Source: Dactylis glomerata
Taxonomy: Eukaryota > Streptophyta > Magnoliopsida > Poales > Poaceae
Length of the DNA stretch: 64,000 nucleotides
Reading direction: 5' to 3'
Assembly: GCA_007115705.1 (NCBI GenBank)
Contig: QXEO01000339.1
Location: 2,312,191 to 2,376,190, forward strand
The position numbers were made by a program, and so were the translations under genes. The notes beneath the pieces are model-generated. The model was not told where the DNA came from. It searched no databases and worked only from the letters and a program-made list of their open reading frames with translations. Shown here in pieces: positions 53,508 to 64,000 of the stretch (the stretch's first letter is position 1; each line of letters opens with the position of its first letter).

Positions 53508-54540
53508 TTGAATTGCTTGATTTTCTGTGGCACTATCTTTGTTGGCCAATGATTAGAGCAATGACATATTTTATGATAGGACCCTAAGATCATAACTAAC
53601 TTTGTGCAATTGCTTTGACTATATCTTTAGGCTATCCTTGTTGAAATTTCTCATTTCATTATGCTGGTAATTTCCATTATGCATAGTACGGTTGTTCACA
53701 GGTGATTGTCATTTTGTTTGCAATCTTATTCTTCCAAAGCTGGCCACACTAATTACTTTTTCTTACTTTGCTTGGAGCTTATACTTGGAGAACTTGAAAT
53801 CGTTGATGAAAGCACTGGTAGTATCATTCAACTACATTTCCCTTTTGTTTTGCTCTATATACAATCTGTTTATCATGTTGCATGCTTAGGAGTAGCCAAA
53901 CCATTATGCCTTGCATCTTAAATGAATGTCGACAAAGAGCTACTGTAAGTCCCCAATTTTATTCTGATGTGCTTGTCTATATAGGGCACATGATGGTAGT
54001 TGAATTGCTTGATTGTCTGTGGGATTATCTTTGTAGGCCGATGATTAGAGCAATGCCATATTTTATGATAGGACCCCCCATATATTAAGATCAACAATAA
54101 CTTTGTGTCATTCCTCTGACTACATCTTTAGGATATACATGTTGAAATTTGTCATTTTGTTATGCATGTAATTTGTATTATGCATAGTACGGTAGTTCAC
54201 ACTTGATTGTATTTTTGTGTGCAATCTGGTTATTCACACTAATTCTTATCTCTTTGCTTGCAGCTGACACATGAAAACTTGTAATGAGTGAAGCACTGGT
54301 AGAATTGTTCAAGTACATTTCCCTTTTGTTTTGCTCTATTTACAATCTGTTTATCATGTTGTGTGCTTATGAGTGGTCAAACAAATGTGCTGAGCATCTT
54401 AAATGAATGTATCAATGATAAGATGAGCTGCATTGAGACTCAACAAAGACCTACCGTAAGTCCCCAGTTTTATTATGATGTGCTTGGCATAGTGAAGCAC
54501 CCCTCACTTTCGTATGGCTGCATACAACCTTTTTATCATG

Positions 54541-55982
54541 GTACATACTGTTTCTGCTTACAACATGCTTGAACGTTATGCAGAAGTAGAATGGTCGTCT
54601 TTCCATGTACTTGTGTCTTCCACAATTTACCTACAAGATGATCTGCAGTAAGACAACTCAAAGTGCTACCACTATTGTAAGTCCCTTATTTTAGATCGAT
54701 GTGCTTGCTTCAATTGCTTGTTTGTCCTAGGCATTATCTGAGTTGGCCTAGGAGGATGGACTCTATCTCTAGGATACCCATCTTGATATGGTCTAGAGTT
54801 TTTTAGGAACAGATTGTTCAGTTTGTTCTTGGTTTCATTCATCCATTTTCTATCTAGCCATTTTGCATAATTAGCACATTGGTCCACTTGCTTGTTTGTC
54901 TTATGATCTCATGGTTTGGTCGATGAGTAAGAAAATGCCGCCTTTGGGACTTGGACATCCAATAGTTGTAGGCTGTACATAGCGTAGCACTTTTGACAGC
55001 TACCAACGATTTCTTCTCCAACCGCAAAATGATCTGCTACTATATATCAGGCAGACATTGTTCATTGCTCATTTCATCATGTATTTATTCTGTATTATGC
55101 TTACAATTGTTCAATTGCTTGGTTGTCCTCTTTTTCATTTGAGCTTCCCCATGATTAAAACATTGAAATGCTTGTTTGCTTGCCCTTTCCATTTCTAGTA
55201 GTAGTCTATGTTAGCCTCAGACTGCCTAGTTGCTTGTTTCTCCTTCCATTTCTGTTGTTAGACAATGAGTGGAGCAATGCTCCCTTCAGCTATTCAGGAT
55301 GCAAAAGTTGTTATCTACTTTTTGCAGCATCTCTGTCTATTTTATCTCTAGCTGCACACATTTCTGCCTAGCTTACGAGGCACATAATTTGTACTTCTCT
55401 ATTCGCTTGCTTCGTTATATGCATGTTTGCCACGCGCTAAGATTAGTCTATATGAGCCTCTGCTGATGACTGCTTGCTTTCTTATATCATTGCCAATGAT
55501 GTATTCCAAATTATATGACAATGGACCATATAGAATGTCTGGTCTCCTATTAAAACTTTTTCTTGTCTTAGTTTCAGAATGCTCGCTCTTTTTAATATCA
55601 GGCACAAGGGAGCGCCCACAATATCAAGTGTTGAGGTCGTTTTACAAAGCAGCCAGCCATGTTACTAATTTGTCCACTTGCGATTGTTTTTCAATCTCGC
55701 TACCAGAAGATAGATAGGTATCTACTCTGATATTTTGTGATATAGTTACAAGGGAAAGGAAGGAATCAACAGCACAACTCAACAAAATAAACCGATGACT
55801 TAAAAACGTCATTGTCCTGGATGATTGTCTGCCAACCTAATCCTTTTGAAGCAGCGGTTCTGTTTTTGTTCTGTCTTCTAGAACCCCTCTGTGAGTGTAA
55901 TGTTGTAGCCATTTCCCATTTAATTTGTTGAAAGCATGTAATATTATTTATCAAACTGTGCGGCTTGTATAGTATTTAGTTA
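54541..55982. other. AT-rich CACTA internal sequence
   Basis: It has degenerate remains of the array (GTAAGTCCC near 54675) and the second copy of the 50395-50520 segment at 54730-54860. Small ORFs (55168-55371, 55427-55717) have no recognisable motif. I see no gene. Confidence 0.45.
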
Positions 55983-56040
55983 CTTTTACTCAACCGCTAT
56001 ATTTACATGTTACGTGCTTCTCGATAGTAGAGGCCAATAG

Positions 56041-56760
56041 TGATCCTGCCATGACATGACCTAGACGGGCCAAAAGTATGGGGCTTTATGGGCCAAGAGA
56101 ATGTGCACAGTAATGGGCCTAGGTGGGCCAAATTAGTGGAAGATTATGGACAAACATAATGAACAGTAATGAGCCTTCATATGCCCGACTAACAGGCTAC
56201 GAGCCCAGTGGACGAAGGATTGCCGGGCCTACAGATGGCCCAATCTCTACAGGGCCTCATATGAGGTCCTTAATCTAATGGGCCCTAATTGGGCCCAAAG
56301 TTAAATGGACTGGATACTTGGTAGGCCCTTGATGGGCTGTACAGTTCTAGATAATGTAAAACCTTACTGGGCCATTATTAGGCCTGAGAATGAACGGGCT
56401 GGACATTTAGCAGGCCTCTACAGGCTCTTTCACGTGCCAATTTTCTTAAGGCCAGAAATCTTAATGGGCCTTTAAATGCGCTGGCCCGTTTGTACCAGCT
56501 GAGCAAGGTGGGCTGGCCCACCACCAGTAGCAGGCCTTAGATAGGCCAGTCCGCCAGCATTTCATGGACTTCTGCAGGCCGGCCCCACAGAAGTAGCTGG
56601 GCTTAGATGGGCTGACTCGTTCTGTCTTTCCAACTTTACATGGCCGGCCCAGCAGCAGTAGCAGGCCGTAGATGGGCCAAGCCTTTAGGTTTTGTCAACC
56701 TTAGGTGGGCCGGCCCGCTAAATATATAGCCGACCTTGAGTGGCCCTTCCATCTACCATG
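56041..56760. repeat. GGCC-dense subterminal region of the CACTA element
   Basis: More than 25 GGCC tetramers occur in about 720 bases, mostly as TGGGCC, GGGCCT or TGGCCC, spaced roughly 15-40 bases. Such short repeated motifs near the ends are where CACTA accessory proteins bind in better-known elements. Toward the terminus CCATGGTAGATGG-like words repeat (about 56755, 56815, 56870 and 56975). Confidence 0.65.
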
Positions 56761-56992
56761 GCTGCCACGTGACGATTAGGATGATGTCAGCATTTTGGTG
56801 GCCCGGCGAAACCCATCTACCATGAAACTGATTTTCGTGGCTAAAGGCTTGCATCCACCATGATCGTCGAAAAACCATGGTAGAAAGATCCGTAACATTC
56901 AATAGACCACGGTAGGCAAATTGTGGATAAAGAGTCATTATCCATGAAAAAACGACCCTTTAAACACGATTTTCGACCATGGTAGATGGACA

Positions 56993-57006
56993 CTTCTCTT
57001 CTAGTG
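56993..57006 (-). repeat. CACTA terminal inverted repeat (right end)
   Basis: On the - strand the sequence reads CACTAGAAGAGAAG, then TGTCCATCTACCATGG. CACTAG is the superfamily terminus. The following three bases TAG would be the target duplication. The partner terminus is not in the window. Confidence 0.75.
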
Positions 57007-57176
57007 TAGGTGCTTCTGAATGAAAGCTATCAAAGTCTAGAAACTTACTTGGACACAGGCAGCATCCTGAGACCTGTTGCCAGAGTCGCTGGCTTCTTCA
57101 TCTCCTGTCCCATGTTGCGGACCAGTCGCGCGGTGCCCGCAAAGGACAGCAGCCACCGCGCCTTCGCCATCTTGTC

Positions 57177-58399
57177 CTACTTTACTTTCTCCTGGGAGGG
57201 GCTCTGAGCCCTCCAAGGGGGAAGTCCAGCATCGAAATCCTCCTCGCCATCGTCAGAGCTTACGGCCTGGCCAGCTTCCTTCAATGTTTGCCATTTTTGG
57301 CTGTGAGTCCTTCTAGGGAGGGTGGTGTCCACTTCTCCGATGTCGCCGCCACTTTGGACCACCTCCTTGTCATCACCATCGGGCGGCCCAATGACTGCCA
57401 CCTTCCTCAATTCCTGATATTCTTTAGGGAGGTCCTTGTCGAATGGGGGCAAAGTCCCCAGGAGGATATTGATGGTCTGCGGCAAAAGGAAAACTCTATC
57501 AGTTCCAATATTTAAGCAAAAGAATAACATGTGAAGCGCTTGAGTTACGGTGGGCGCTAGAGTTCCGCTGGGCGTGTGCGGTGGTACGCCCTCGTCCAGG
57601 CTGCTAAATGGAATCGTTGAAATCTTCTTCAACACCGCTGAATACTCTTCTTCATCCCACTCGGTCTTCGTTGACTGTGTGGGGTCGCTTGCCCCGGTGT
57701 ATTTCGACATCAGGTGGGCATGCCGCTGCAGAGGAATTAGTCATCGTCACAGCCAACAATATTAAATGTTGACTAGGCTCAACCCTTCGTTGTGAAGCTG
57801 GAGGATCATGTCTAGCATTTGTCTTACCAGGGCATACTGCCCCTCGGGCAAGGTCATCACTTTGAGGAACCGAGGAACGCTCGGCTCTATGGAATACTCC
57901 AGCATCTTCATTTCGCCCTTCGGAGTGACCTCCTTGACGTAGAACCAGTACTTCCACCAGTCGTGGTGGCCTTCTTGGGCAATCCCAAGGCGAATAACTT
58001 GCTAGCCCATTGCAGCTGGAAGACGATGCCGCCCGACATCGGCATGGACTCGCCATATCCACTATCACGCTTGTGGAATAGGGTCAACCACAGCGGGAAC
58101 CCTAGATAGCTCTCACAGAAGGCCACAAATATGGCAATATACTGGATACTATGTGGCCCCAAATCCGAGGGCTTGATTCGATAGAATGCGCAGAAGCGCT
58201 AGAAGAAGAGGGAAGAAGGGGTCCCAAATCCATGCTCAAGATGGGAGATGAAGGTTACATACTCACCAGTCTCTGATGCCGGCATCGTTTCCATCGCCTT
58301 GGGTATCCGGTAATTCCCTACGGAGACGCTCCCTGTCGCAATGAAGGGGGCTAGTATACCCTCCGTGACCTTGGTCCTCTCCCACGACTTGGCCACCAT
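57177..58399 (-). pseudogene. Tat antisense gene relic (Transposase_28-like domain)
   Basis: The likely start is MVAKSWERTKVTEG at 58399, 120 bases after an antisense TATA box. FISHLEHGFGTPSS and GPHSIQYIAIFVAFCESYLG align with HFERGFGLPASDFF and IPANAVMILSAFAAFCEGY of the 20904-25259 gene. One stop separates them (near 58198), and a frameshift lies near 57985 at LGLPKK. After an acceptor-like CTCTGCAG at about 57723, another exon reads STKTEWDEEEYSAVLKKIS. The last frame (TINILLGTLPPFDKDLPKEY) ends at 57177. Exon order thus resembles the intact model, but later exons are lost to the CACTA insertion. Confidence 0.75.
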
Positions 58400-58517
58400 G
58401 GAATCTGAAGGCTCGAAGATGATTGGTTTGACCTGGGCGCTGAGAGGAGTGAAGATCGGAGGAAGAAGATGAAGAGGGAAGTGCGGTGGAGAGATCAGAA
58501 TGCTTGACCTCACACCC

Positions 58518-58525
58518 TTTATATA
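58518..58525 (-). promoter_or_regulatory. Antisense TATA box in the third Tat element
   Basis: The - strand reads CCCGTATATAAAGGGTG, 120 bases upstream of the antisense ATG at 58399 and about 320 bases inside the LTR border. It is the counterpart of the site at 25844-25851. Confidence 0.65.
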
Positions 58526-58842
58526 CGGGATCTGCTTCAAAGACACGTGGATTGGGCGCGCAGTAAATGCCCAAAAGTTACCGTTTGGCCCTCCAAACAG
58601 CTAGTTTGACCAAACATCATGATCTTTCTCCAATGATGCGACTGTTCAGTCGCCCAAGCTGCCAGCTCTGCTATGACGATTGGTTTGTGCAGAAATTCTA
58701 TACCACTAATGTGCTCTCCAGTGCAATGTTTCTCTATTTCAGAGTCCGCCATTGATTCGGCTGGAGCTGCAAGCTTGCACTCGTTTACTCCAACTGCCAT
58801 GCCTAAAGATCCTGTTGAATCCCTCACGCACTCGGGGACTAC

Positions 58843-59325
58843 TGTCGGGGATATGCCACCTGGGGATGGCCCATGAAGAGGATACTCTACACATGGAGAC
58901 TTACTTGGGAGGCACGGCGACTGGATGGCCCATTACACGAGGCTAGGCGAGTGGAACACGAAGCCCAGAAGCATAGATAGGCCCAGTCGATTAGGTCAAA
59001 GACCGAGTCTCTAACAGACTCGACCAAAATACCTGTAAACCCTAGCCTAGCGACTACTATATAATCCAGGCTAGAGGAACATAGAAGGGATCTGCTCCAT
59101 TGTACATCCCTTAGAAGCAGTCTTACGCCCAGCGCTTAGACTCGCAACCCATGTAACACCACCAATGTCAATCTAGACAAGCAGGACGTAGGTCTTTACC
59201 CTACAGGGGGCCGAACTTGGGTAAAACCCTGTGTCATGCAATCCCGATCTGTAGATGGCTGCAATCTCCTTGCCCCATCCTTCTCCTTCGCTACCCCAGT
59301 AGCATCTGTCGTGACCATTCCCACA
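58843..59325 (+). repeat. 3' LTR of the third Tat element, about 483 bp
   Basis: It starts TGTCGGGGATATG after CTCGGGGACTAC, and contains TATATAA at 59058-59064. It probably ends GTGACCATTCCCACA at 59325, judged by comparison with other Tat LTR ends. It is half the length of the 928-bp LTR and diverged, so it is a different family. Confidence 0.68.
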
Positions 59326-60149
59326 ACTCTAGGCAGAAGCATGGAGGCAGCGGAAACCAGGCCAGGTGAGTCACGCGCGGCGGCGACATCGGGTCAGACG
59401 CCGGACGGGGGTCATGGGGTGGGAGCCGACGCCGCTGGGAGCATGTTCTAGGTGGTACCCTCAGGTGGGATTGTGTAAGAAAGTAACTGCGATGCTTGGG
59501 TCGATCGAGCACATCGAACAGTTAGGAATCGAGTGCTAGAACGGACAACTAGCATCCAAGCACTTTTTAGCATTCGGGTTTATTGTTCCTTTTCGGTAAT
59601 TTGTTGCTTTTGCGGTCCGTGAATGCATGATGAGTCTAAGTATGGGGATTTGTTTCAGCTATTGGATTCATATAATCCAGATCCTGCGCTGTTGTATCTG
59701 CTTTACTCGTAATGATGTTTATTTCCAAGCATTAAAATTACCGACCAAAATATAAGTACCGATCACTGTGTTTTTGTTTTCATTGTAAAAATCATGGTTG
59801 TACATATTTTTTCCCCTTTTCCACTATTCATTGGCTTAGAGCCTATAGCAAAGTGCGTCGCATTTGGCCAGCGACCCAGCAAGGCGCTTGCTCAATACTG
59901 CTACTTATTGGTGGATAGGAATCACGGCTGCATGTTGTTTAATTGAGGCAAACAGAGTCAAACGGCAGTGATACCTTCGATCCGGTTTCAGGATGTAGGA
60001 TAGTGATCTTTTTCCCTAGTACACCTAGGTTTATGTGTGTGTCGATCGATGGAGAATAGGCCATGGGAATAGAATTCACCTGCAGCTGTGCATGTATAAG
60101 GGGCAAAGATAATAATAACATGTATTAGGGCTAAATAGTGTTAAATATT
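59326..60149. other. Unassigned intergenic stretch
   Basis: A GC-rich 130-bp piece (59340-59470) with a 36-codon ATG-initiated frame is followed by AT-rich DNA. I recognise no gene or repeat border. It may be flanking DNA of the Tat relic or part of an older element. Confidence 0.35.
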
Positions 60150-61786
60150 GTGGGCGACACGTCCATATATGAAGGGTTCGTGGCATAGAAAACAAACATT
60201 TTCCTACGAAGAGAACCACTAACTAGCCATGATCAAGTCTATGAGAAGGTTTGCAACGGACATGCCATCGACTTAGAAGGACTCACCCTCGAAGACCAAA
60301 AGCGGTTAACATTCCGCTAGAACGTGGATGATGTAGTCGCACGCTTGGCAACTCAAGATCGAGAAGAAGAGCGCCACAACATGTGGCGCATCCGTCCTCG
60401 GTCACATGTACAGATGAGGATGACCTCCGGGCCCTTGTTCCAGTGGGTTGCGGAAGTAGAGGATCCTTCGGAACTCCACCATCTTCTTCTTCTACTAAGT
60501 ATGGTGGTGCGGAAAACTATTTCGGCAAGGCTTCGCCTAAACCATACCAAACTATGGAGCGGCATAGGGAGAGATGGAAGTGGAGCAAGAGGTCTTAATG
60601 AAGGGAGGAGGGGATCTCCTTTTATAGGAGAGGGGGCAGCCACCAAGGGAGGTGTCGGCCATGCCCCCTCCCCTTCCTTCATTCATGTGGGTGGACACTT
60701 CACTCACACTTCTTAAAACCCACTCAAGCCATTTTAATTTCCACTCAAGAAATTCCAAAGGTTTATTCAATAAAACAATTTTATTTACTTTAATATTTCT
60801 TAATTCAATAATTAACAAACATTAACACATAACCCCTTGAAAGAGTATGATATTCTAAAACCATTTTGGCATATATAAACAAGTCCGTGTGATGTCCTGA
60901 TTTTCCGTAGAGCTCCTTATCAAATCGAATGCGTCAATTATCCTTAAGTGTGTCACCCTACAATTAGCGAATAATGTGGACATGATCAAGAAACATTTCT
61001 CTAATCAATAATAATCAGCAGGATATGGAGATCCATAATGACTCCCACATATTCAACGATGAATCTTGTGATCGATTGAACCATAAACATTGTATTCTAA
61101 TGCCTTTGTCTCGTGATATTTTACTTGTCCAAGATTCGATCATTGTTATCAACTATACCTTGTTTGATCTTGTTACCAAACAAGTACTCTATACTCGTTC
61201 TACGATATGTCATCCTTGTGATCTAGTCACATGCTTACAAGTGGTGTCGATGCAATATCACCGAGAGGGCCTAGAGTATATCTCTCCATCATTGGGATGG
61301 ACAAATTCCACTCTTGATCCGTGATCCTCAAATAACACTTTCGGTGTACCCAATTCAACCTTTATAGTCACCCTTTTATGATGTGATGTTTGATATCATC
61401 AAAGTACCCCTCTGGTGTAAGTGATTAGCACGATCTCATGGCCTAAGGATTTTTTAATACTTCGCATGTGCTAGATACAACAATTTAACTTAGCGACTTT
61501 GATTGAATAGTTATATCTACTTTGGGTGTGTGTTCATCACATCATTCTTGTAATGAAGTGACCTTGTTATTAAAAACATTCGATGTTCATGATCATGAAT
61601 CATCAGTTAATCAACAAGCTAGTTAAAAGAGAGGATTTACTAGGAACTTCTTATTTGTTTATTATTCACACATGTATTCATTTTTTCGATTAATAGAATT
61701 CTAGCATGAATAATAAACAACTATTTATAAACTTGGAATAATATAGTAAACACTTTATTATTGCCTCTTAGGGCATATTCCCTTCA
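60150..61786 (-). repeat. BARE/Angela-like copia 3' LTR, - strand
   Basis: On the - strand it starts TGAAGGGAATATGCCCTAAG and shows GGCAATAATAAAGTG, ATACATGTGTGAATAATA and GAATGATGTGATGAACA, words typical of the BARE/Angela/WIS LTR. A TATA box (TATAAAAGG) is at 60626-60618. The polypurine tract GCAAGTGGGAGAC adjoins it at 61799-61787. The left border near 60150 is approximate. The canonical TGTTGGAA start is altered. The + strand ORF 60324-60716 is a shadow. Confidence 0.75.
60618..60626 (-). promoter_or_regulatory. TATA box of the BARE/Angela-like LTR
   Basis: The - strand reads CTCCTATAAAAGGAGATCC, in the downstream half of the LTR, where this LTR family has its main promoter. Confidence 0.6.
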
Positions 61787-62570
61787 GTCTCCCACTTGCA
61801 CTAGAGTCAATGCTCTAGATTACATTGTGATGAATCTAACACCCATTGAGTTCTGGTGCTGATCATGTTTTGCTCTTGGGAGAGCTTTAGTCAGTGGGTC
61901 TGCTACATTCAGATCCGTGTACCTCACAAATCTTTATGTCACCATCCTTGACATGCTTGCGGATGGAGTGAAACCTTCGCTTGATATGCTTGGAATGCTT
62001 GTGAGACCTTGGCTCCTTAGCATTGGCTATGGCACCATTGTTGTTACAGTAGATAACCATTGGGTCCAATGCACTTGGAACCACACTTAGTTCAGATATG
62101 AACTCCTTCATCTAAACCGCTTCCTGTGCTGCTTCTAAAGCAACAACATATTTTGCTTCCGTTGATGATCCTGCCACCACTGGTTGCTTGGAACTCCTCC
62201 ATCTCACTGCTCCCCCATTCATTATAAAATGTACCTAGATTGTGACTTAGAGTCATCCGGATCGATGTCAAAGCTAGCATCAACGTAACACTTAGCGATG
62301 AGCTCTTCTTCATCGCCATATACGAGAAACATATCCTTAGTCCTTCTCAAGTACTTAAGGATATTCTTGACCACTCTCCAATGTTCCAAACCTTGATCAG
62401 ATTGGTACCTACTAGTCAAACTAATAGCATGTGCCACATCCAATCTTGTACACAACATACCATACATGATAGAATCTATGGCTGTAGCATATGGAACTTT
62501 TTTCCTTATTTCTCTATCTTTAGCTGTAGCTGGACTTTGAGTTTTACTCAATGTCTTCCCTTGCAACATA
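61787..62570 (-). pseudogene. pol: BARE/Angela-like copia pol 3' end (RT tail, RNase H)
   Basis: The - strand reads VPYATAIDSIMYGMLCTRLD and RRTKDMFLVYGDEEELIAKC YVDASFD in one frame. After frameshifts, HSKHIKRRFHSIRKHVKDGD (the RNase H tail region) appears in another. Order and content match the last 250 residues of copia pol before the polypurine tract. The upstream pol is cut at 62572 by the Tekay-like LTR and should continue beyond the window. Confidence 0.8.
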
Positions 62571-62572
62571 GG

Positions 62573-64000
62573 TGTAACATCCCAAGATTTTATCCAATTT
62601 TGGGGTGAATTTTTTTTTCTTGTTTAGTATGTATGGATTGAAATTTCACTAGGACTTAAAACTTTTTGAGTTTATTTAAAAGCTTTATGATAAAAACTAT
62701 TTCAAACTTTCTAGTATTTCTTTGAGAACTCCTTTGAGAAAACAAAATATCAAAATATTATTTTCTTTCATTTATTCAAACCTAGGCAAGCCTATTGCAA
62801 AGGAATGCTTCCAAAATGATTTTGTTAAAGCTTGCAGTACTGAAAATGTGTTTTAAAATGAGTTTCAATTATTAACTTATAAAGCATTCTCTCTGATTTT
62901 AAAAAGTTTAATTTTCAAACCCTATTCCTATTTTGTGTTATGCAAGCAAAGTCTTTTGCTAAATTTATAAAGTTTTATTCAAAATCATGTTTTGATTTGA
63001 AAACTTGTGGTTTACTGTTTTAAAAGACAATATGGGATTTTATAAAATTTTCTGCCTTGGTTTGAGTGGATGTGATTTGGTTTTGAAAAGGTTATAAAAT
63101 AAAAGACAAAAGAGAAAAGGAAAAAAAGAAAAAAAAGGAAAAATGTCGCGGGGCAACCTTTCAGCCCAAGCCGAAAGGCCGCCCACGGCCGATCTCTGCA
63201 CTGTTCCGAATCGGTACCCGCTGCCCTCTCTCCTTTCACTGATGAACAGGGCCCACTCATCATCTTCTACCTCTGGCTCGAACTCCTCCTCCCACACGGC
63301 TTTGTCTCTAGCCGTTCGATCTTGCGCTCCGCCTCAAAACCCTAACCCTTTCCCCAAGGAACCGCGCCTATAAAGCCCCCCCGATCTCCTCCCTCGTCCC
63401 TCTTTTTCCTCCCTGCCCAAAACACCTCTATTTAAACGGTATCGGCCTATCAGATTATGCCGCGTGTTGGCCCTCTGTTTAAACAGATTTTCAAATCAGA
63501 TTTTGAATCAGATTTCAGCTGAATCTTGTAAAATTCGTAACATTCAAACCGTAGACCCAATTTCAACAAACTTTATGTTTATATAAAGCTTATAATGTGT
63601 AGAATCTAATAATGCAATAAAATCTCATCATTTTAGTAGTCAATTTCAATCCATTTTCAAATTGATTGAAATCCATCTGTTTCACTATTTAATTTGTATG
63701 TTTTGTTCTACACATCCAAAAAAATTACAAATTTGTAGTCTTTGGAATCCTCTAATCATGTAGAACATCATAAAATCAAGAAACATCAAAGTTGATACGT
63801 GCACACACTTTGTGTATTCAAATTCATCCAAATCACTAATTTGATCATAACTTGAGTTTTAAAATATATTTTAGAATGATTCCAGTTGCAGTAGCTTTGT
63901 TTTACTGTACTCTATTCAGTAGTATCACTTCCCAATCTTCTTGAACCACTTCACCATTATTCAAATTCAAATATAAGAATTTGAGTATTTTCCACTATGG
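62573..64000 (+). repeat. Tekay-like LTR, left part, runs off the window
   Basis: It starts TGTAACATCCCAAGATTTT directly in copia coding sequence, without a polypurine tract, so it is a 5' LTR or a solo LTR. A GC-rich island lies at 63140-63420. The 63780-64000 part matches 46030-46240 of the 44273-48304 LTR (for example GTTGCAGTAGCTTTGTTT). No genes; ORFs 63012-63297 are shadows. Confidence 0.82.
63369..63375 (+). promoter_or_regulatory. TATA box in the Tekay-like LTR
   Basis: GCGCCTATAAAGCCCCC lies in the GC-rich island, in the same context as the sites at 3370 and 32348. Confidence 0.55.

Larger units (their letters stand above)
49161..54540 (+). repeat. Tandem array of about 450-510 bp units
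   Basis: Anchors ACAAAGAGCTACTGTAAGTC or close variants lie at 49411, 49860, 50871, 53932 and 54441. Each is preceded by a CAAGTACATTTCCCTTTTG-like block and followed by a GATTAGAGCAAT-like block. One unit is truncated at 50283 and replaced by a GGCC-rich patch. Units at 50871 and 53932 are 489 bases apart once the nested solo LTR and its duplication are subtracted. Identity between units is moderate. The anchor contains a splice-donor-like GTAAGT in most copies. No unit has a long ORF. Confidence 0.75.
48305..57006. mobile_element. CACTA DNA transposon end region (left end not found), with nested solo LTR
   Basis: The right border is a CACTAGAAGAGAAG terminus in inverted orientation (56993-57006). 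Inside are a GGCC-rich subterminal zone and a long tandem array of 450-510 bp units, both usual in grass CACTA elements. No transposase coding is visible. The left terminus was not found: the Tekay-like LTR ending at 48304 may have inserted into the element, or 48305 may belong to something else. The right end lies in a Tat relic. Assignment of 48305-49160 is by adjacency only. Confidence 0.6.
57007..59325 (+). mobile_element. 3' end of a third Tat-type element
   Basis: It consists of an antisense gene relic, an antisense TATA box, a polypurine tract (58832-58842) and an LTR (58843-59325), in the same order as 20904-27232. Pol is absent, and the CACTA element is inserted at its left edge. It is older than the 1-27232 copy, judging from frameshifts. 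Confidence 0.78.

Noticed and set aside
59236..59451. 71-codon + strand ORF crossing the Tat LTR end
   Set aside because: It starts inside the LTR and is Ala/Gly-rich in a GC-rich patch, with no support as a gene.
60324..60716. 130-codon + strand ORF
   Set aside because: It lies antisense within the BARE/Angela-like LTR and includes its TATA region.

Overview
The window looks like intergenic DNA from a large-genome grass (Poaceae, probably Pooideae). It consists almost entirely of transposable elements inserted into one another. I recognise Ty3/gypsy elements of three kinds: Tat type with an extra archaeal-type RNase H, Tekay/Del-type chromoviruses with very long TGTAACATCCC-class LTRs, and an Athila-like relic. 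There are also Ty1/copia elements (an Ale/Retrofit-like one, a SIRE-like LTR and a BARE/Angela-like one) and the end of a CACTA DNA transposon. I see no host gene, tRNA, rRNA or CRISPR array. The species call is inference; no sequence here fixes it.

Layout. Positions 1-27232 are a Tat-type gypsy element on the + strand. It has the tail of its 5' LTR (1-247), a primer binding site, gag, pol (15514-20130), a long antisense gene (20904-25259) and a 3' LTR (26305-27232). Its gag/pol junction is split by a recent, complete Tekay-like chromovirus (2646-15508; two 3488-bp LTRs; ACAAA target duplication). The Tat element itself sits in the protease region of a second Tekay-like element on the - strand (27233-32853). 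That element sits in the pre-integrase motif of a copia element (32854 to about 35836). The copia element abuts, and probably interrupts, an older - strand Tat relic (to about 40086). A SIRE-like LTR and an Athila-like fragment (40087-43016) follow, then the 3' end of another Tekay-like element (43017-48304).

From 48305 to 57006 I read the end of a CACTA transposon. It carries a tandem array of 450-510 bp units, a GGCC-dense subterminal zone and a CACTAG terminus, and it is interrupted by a Tekay-like solo LTR (50941-53507). Then come the 3' end of a third Tat element (57007-59325), an unassigned stretch, the 3' end of a - strand BARE/Angela-like copia element (60150-62570), and the start of one more Tekay-like LTR (62573 to the window end).

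The most interesting content is a gene carried antisense by the Tat elements between pol and the 3' LTR. In the 1-27232 element it can be modelled as seven exons with six GT-AG introns whose phases all agree. The exons total 3399 nt (1132 codons plus stop). The gene encodes a plant gypsy-associated domain resembling Pfam Transposase_28 (PF04195), a basic nuclear-localisation-like stretch, a Pro/Ala-rich linker, coiled coils and an acidic tail. It is preceded by its own antisense TATA box. Degraded relatives sit in the same antisense position in the Tat relics at 35979-37022 and 57177-58399, the latter also with an antisense TATA box. The introns are recognisable only in the antisense transcript, so the sense RNA used for retrotransposition would keep them. 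The Tekay-like elements carry a second non-canonical gene, a coiled-coil ORF between the LTR and gag.
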